Assembly: GCF_025938095.1 (NCBI RefSeq)
Contig: NZ_JAPCZF010000003.1
Span: forward strand, 1-64,000
Length of the DNA stretch: 64,000 bases
DNA from: Novosphingobium sp. JCM 18896
GTDB lineage: Bacteria > Pseudomonadota > Alphaproteobacteria > Sphingomonadales > Sphingomonadaceae
Direction of reading: 5' to 3'
The position numbers and the translations under genes were made by a program. Numbering within the stretch: the stretch's first letter is position 1; every line of letters begins with the position of its first letter. Shown one piece after another: positions 63,134-64,000 of this stretch. Under the pieces are notes generated by a model. It ran no database searches, was not told the DNA's origin, and was given only the letters and a program-made list of their open reading frames with translations.

Positions 63134-63949
63134 TCAGGCCGGGGCCCGATAGCCGAGGCTGCGCGAGATCGTCGCAGCCTCGTCGCGGACCAGCCGCTTG
63201 AGCTCGTCGAGCCGGTCCTGCAGCCGCAGGCTCGGCGCGGCGACGATCAGCGCGCCGAGCACGCCGCCCGCGGCGTCGCGGATCGCCGCGGCGGTGCCGG
63301 TGACGCCTTCGGAGGCCTGGTCGATCGTCTGCGCGACGCCGGCCCCGCGCGCGGTGGCGATCGCGTCGACGAGCGCGCGCTTGCCGGTCAGGGTCTCGGC
63401 GGTGAAGGCCTCGGGCTTCACGCGATCGAGATAGCGGCGCAGGGCGTCCTCGGATCCCGCGGCGAGCAGCGCGCGGCCGCCGGCGGTCGAGTAGAGCGGG
63501 CGACGATCACCGACGGGCACGATGAAGCGCACGGTCTTCTGGCTCTCGATCACGTCGACATAGGTCAAGGTCTCGCCGTCCTCGTCGCCGACGCCGAACA
63601 GCACGGTCTCGCCGCAGCGCTCGGCCAGCCGGCGCATGCCTTCGCGCACGAGGTCCGAACTCTGCAGCCGGCGCCGCGCTTCGAGCAGCGCGCTCGACAG
63701 GCCGAAGGCGCCGGGGCCGAGCTGCCAGGCGCCCTCTGCGGCCATGACGAAGCCCTCTTCGGCCAGCCCGCGCAGCAGCGCCGCGAGGCTCGACTTGGGC
63801 GCGCCGAGGGTGCGCGCGAGATCGGCCAGGCTCATCGGCCCTGGGCTCGTGCAGAGCGCCTCAAGAATGCGGATGACGCGCGTCACCGACTGCGGCGACT
63901 GCGACCCGCGCTCATCGGTCGGCGTGCGTGTTCCCGGCGTGACCCCCAT
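63134..63949 (-). CDS. IclR-family transcriptional regulator
   Basis: This 271-residue protein has an N-terminal winged HTH (MSLADLARTLGAPKSSLAAL LRGL, about 39-62) and the IclR ligand domain (GDEDGETLTYVDVIESQKTV, PLYSTAGGRALLA, GVTGTAAAIRDAAGGVLGAL). It is convergent with the NTF2-like gene and reads toward it. Its target probably lies beyond the right edge of the window. Confidence 0.92.
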   Translation of the reverse strand: MGVTPGTRTPTDERGSQSPQSVTRVIRILEALCTSPGPMSLADLARTLGAPKSSLAALLRGLAEEGFVMAAEGAWQLGPGAFGLSSALLEARRRLQSSDLVREGMRRLAERCGETVLFGVGDEDGETLTYVDVIESQKTVRFIVPVGDRRPLYSTAGGRALLAAGSEDALRRYLDRVKPEAFTAETLTGKRALVDAIATARGAGVAQTIDQASEGVTGTAAAIRDAAGGVLGALIVAAPSLRLQDRLDELKRLVRDEAATISRSLGYRAPA

Positions 63950-64000
63950 CGCGTCGGTAGAGCGGAGCGGGGCGGGGAATGCAAGCGCGCGGCTTGCTCT

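Noticed and set aside
1..64000. CRISPR arrays, tRNA or rRNA genes
   Set aside because: No regularly spaced direct repeats, and no tRNA or rRNA sequence that I recognise by eye. A tRNA scan was not possible.

Overview
The window is high-GC DNA with alphaproteobacterial, most likely Sphingomonadaceae, character (Novosphingobium/Sphingobium/Sphingomonas type). The basis is two large TonB-dependent receptors with a DDIVVT N-terminal motif, many FMN, FAD, Rieske and TauD oxygenases each beside its own TetR, LysR, AraC, ROK or IclR regulator, an RcnB-like repeat protein, a lipobox DUF4136 protein, and the palindromic intergenic repeats common in these genomes. I recognised no rRNA, tRNA or CRISPR array.

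Layout. 1-2100 is a degraded mobile region: the end of an IS3-family element, a truncated ORF that looks like an HTH protein fused to an IS5-type transposase N-terminus, and a MbcA/ParS/Xre-type antitoxin without a visible toxin. 2107-7292 holds a GAF-PAS-GGDEF cyclase, a LuxR-type regulator with a degenerate receiver, and a divergent secreted DUF3857/transglutaminase/TPR protein. 7392-10708 is a LysR/arylsulfatase divergent pair. 11316-20594 is a forward block: Rieske oxygenase, KstD-like flavoprotein, sulfotransferase, AraC regulator, lipocalin-like protein and TonB receptor. 20659-25163 is a convergent operon: CmcJ/NvfI-type oxidoreductase, second sulfotransferase, DUF1214-like protein and cytochrome P450, with a divergent TetR. 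25920-28782 holds an LLM flavoprotein, a TauD dioxygenase and a TetR. Together 8-28.8 kb reads as a locus for oxidative breakdown or remodelling of a hydrophobic, probably terpenoid, steroid-like or aromatic substrate, with sulfo-group transfer and removal as a distinctive element.

29.1-30.6 kb encodes a membrane cytochrome b with a frameshifted molybdopterin oxidoreductase. 30.7-33.7 kb is a pyrimidine-ring-opening rutBCDA operon lacking rutE, rutF and rutG. 34.5-40.8 kb is a ROK regulator diverging from a TonB receptor and a PKD-containing secreted hydrolase, with a 21-bp palindrome between them. 41-46.4 kb carries a PLP sulfur-amino-acid enzyme and cell-envelope proteins. 46.5-50.7 kb is a second TauD/LLM group with its TetR, and two different palindromic repeats flank one TauD gene. 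51-54.5 kb carries an Old Yellow Enzyme homologue and a TetR-XdhC-MocA set for molybdenum enzyme maturation.

From 54.5 kb to the end the genes look like chromosomal housekeeping: L,D-transpeptidase, PHB depolymerase, ABC exporter, M13 peptidase, UppP, PPK2, an NTF2-like protein and an IclR regulator. The candidate new system is the sulfotransferase/P450/CmcJ/Rieske locus. Its substrate cannot be read from the sequence.
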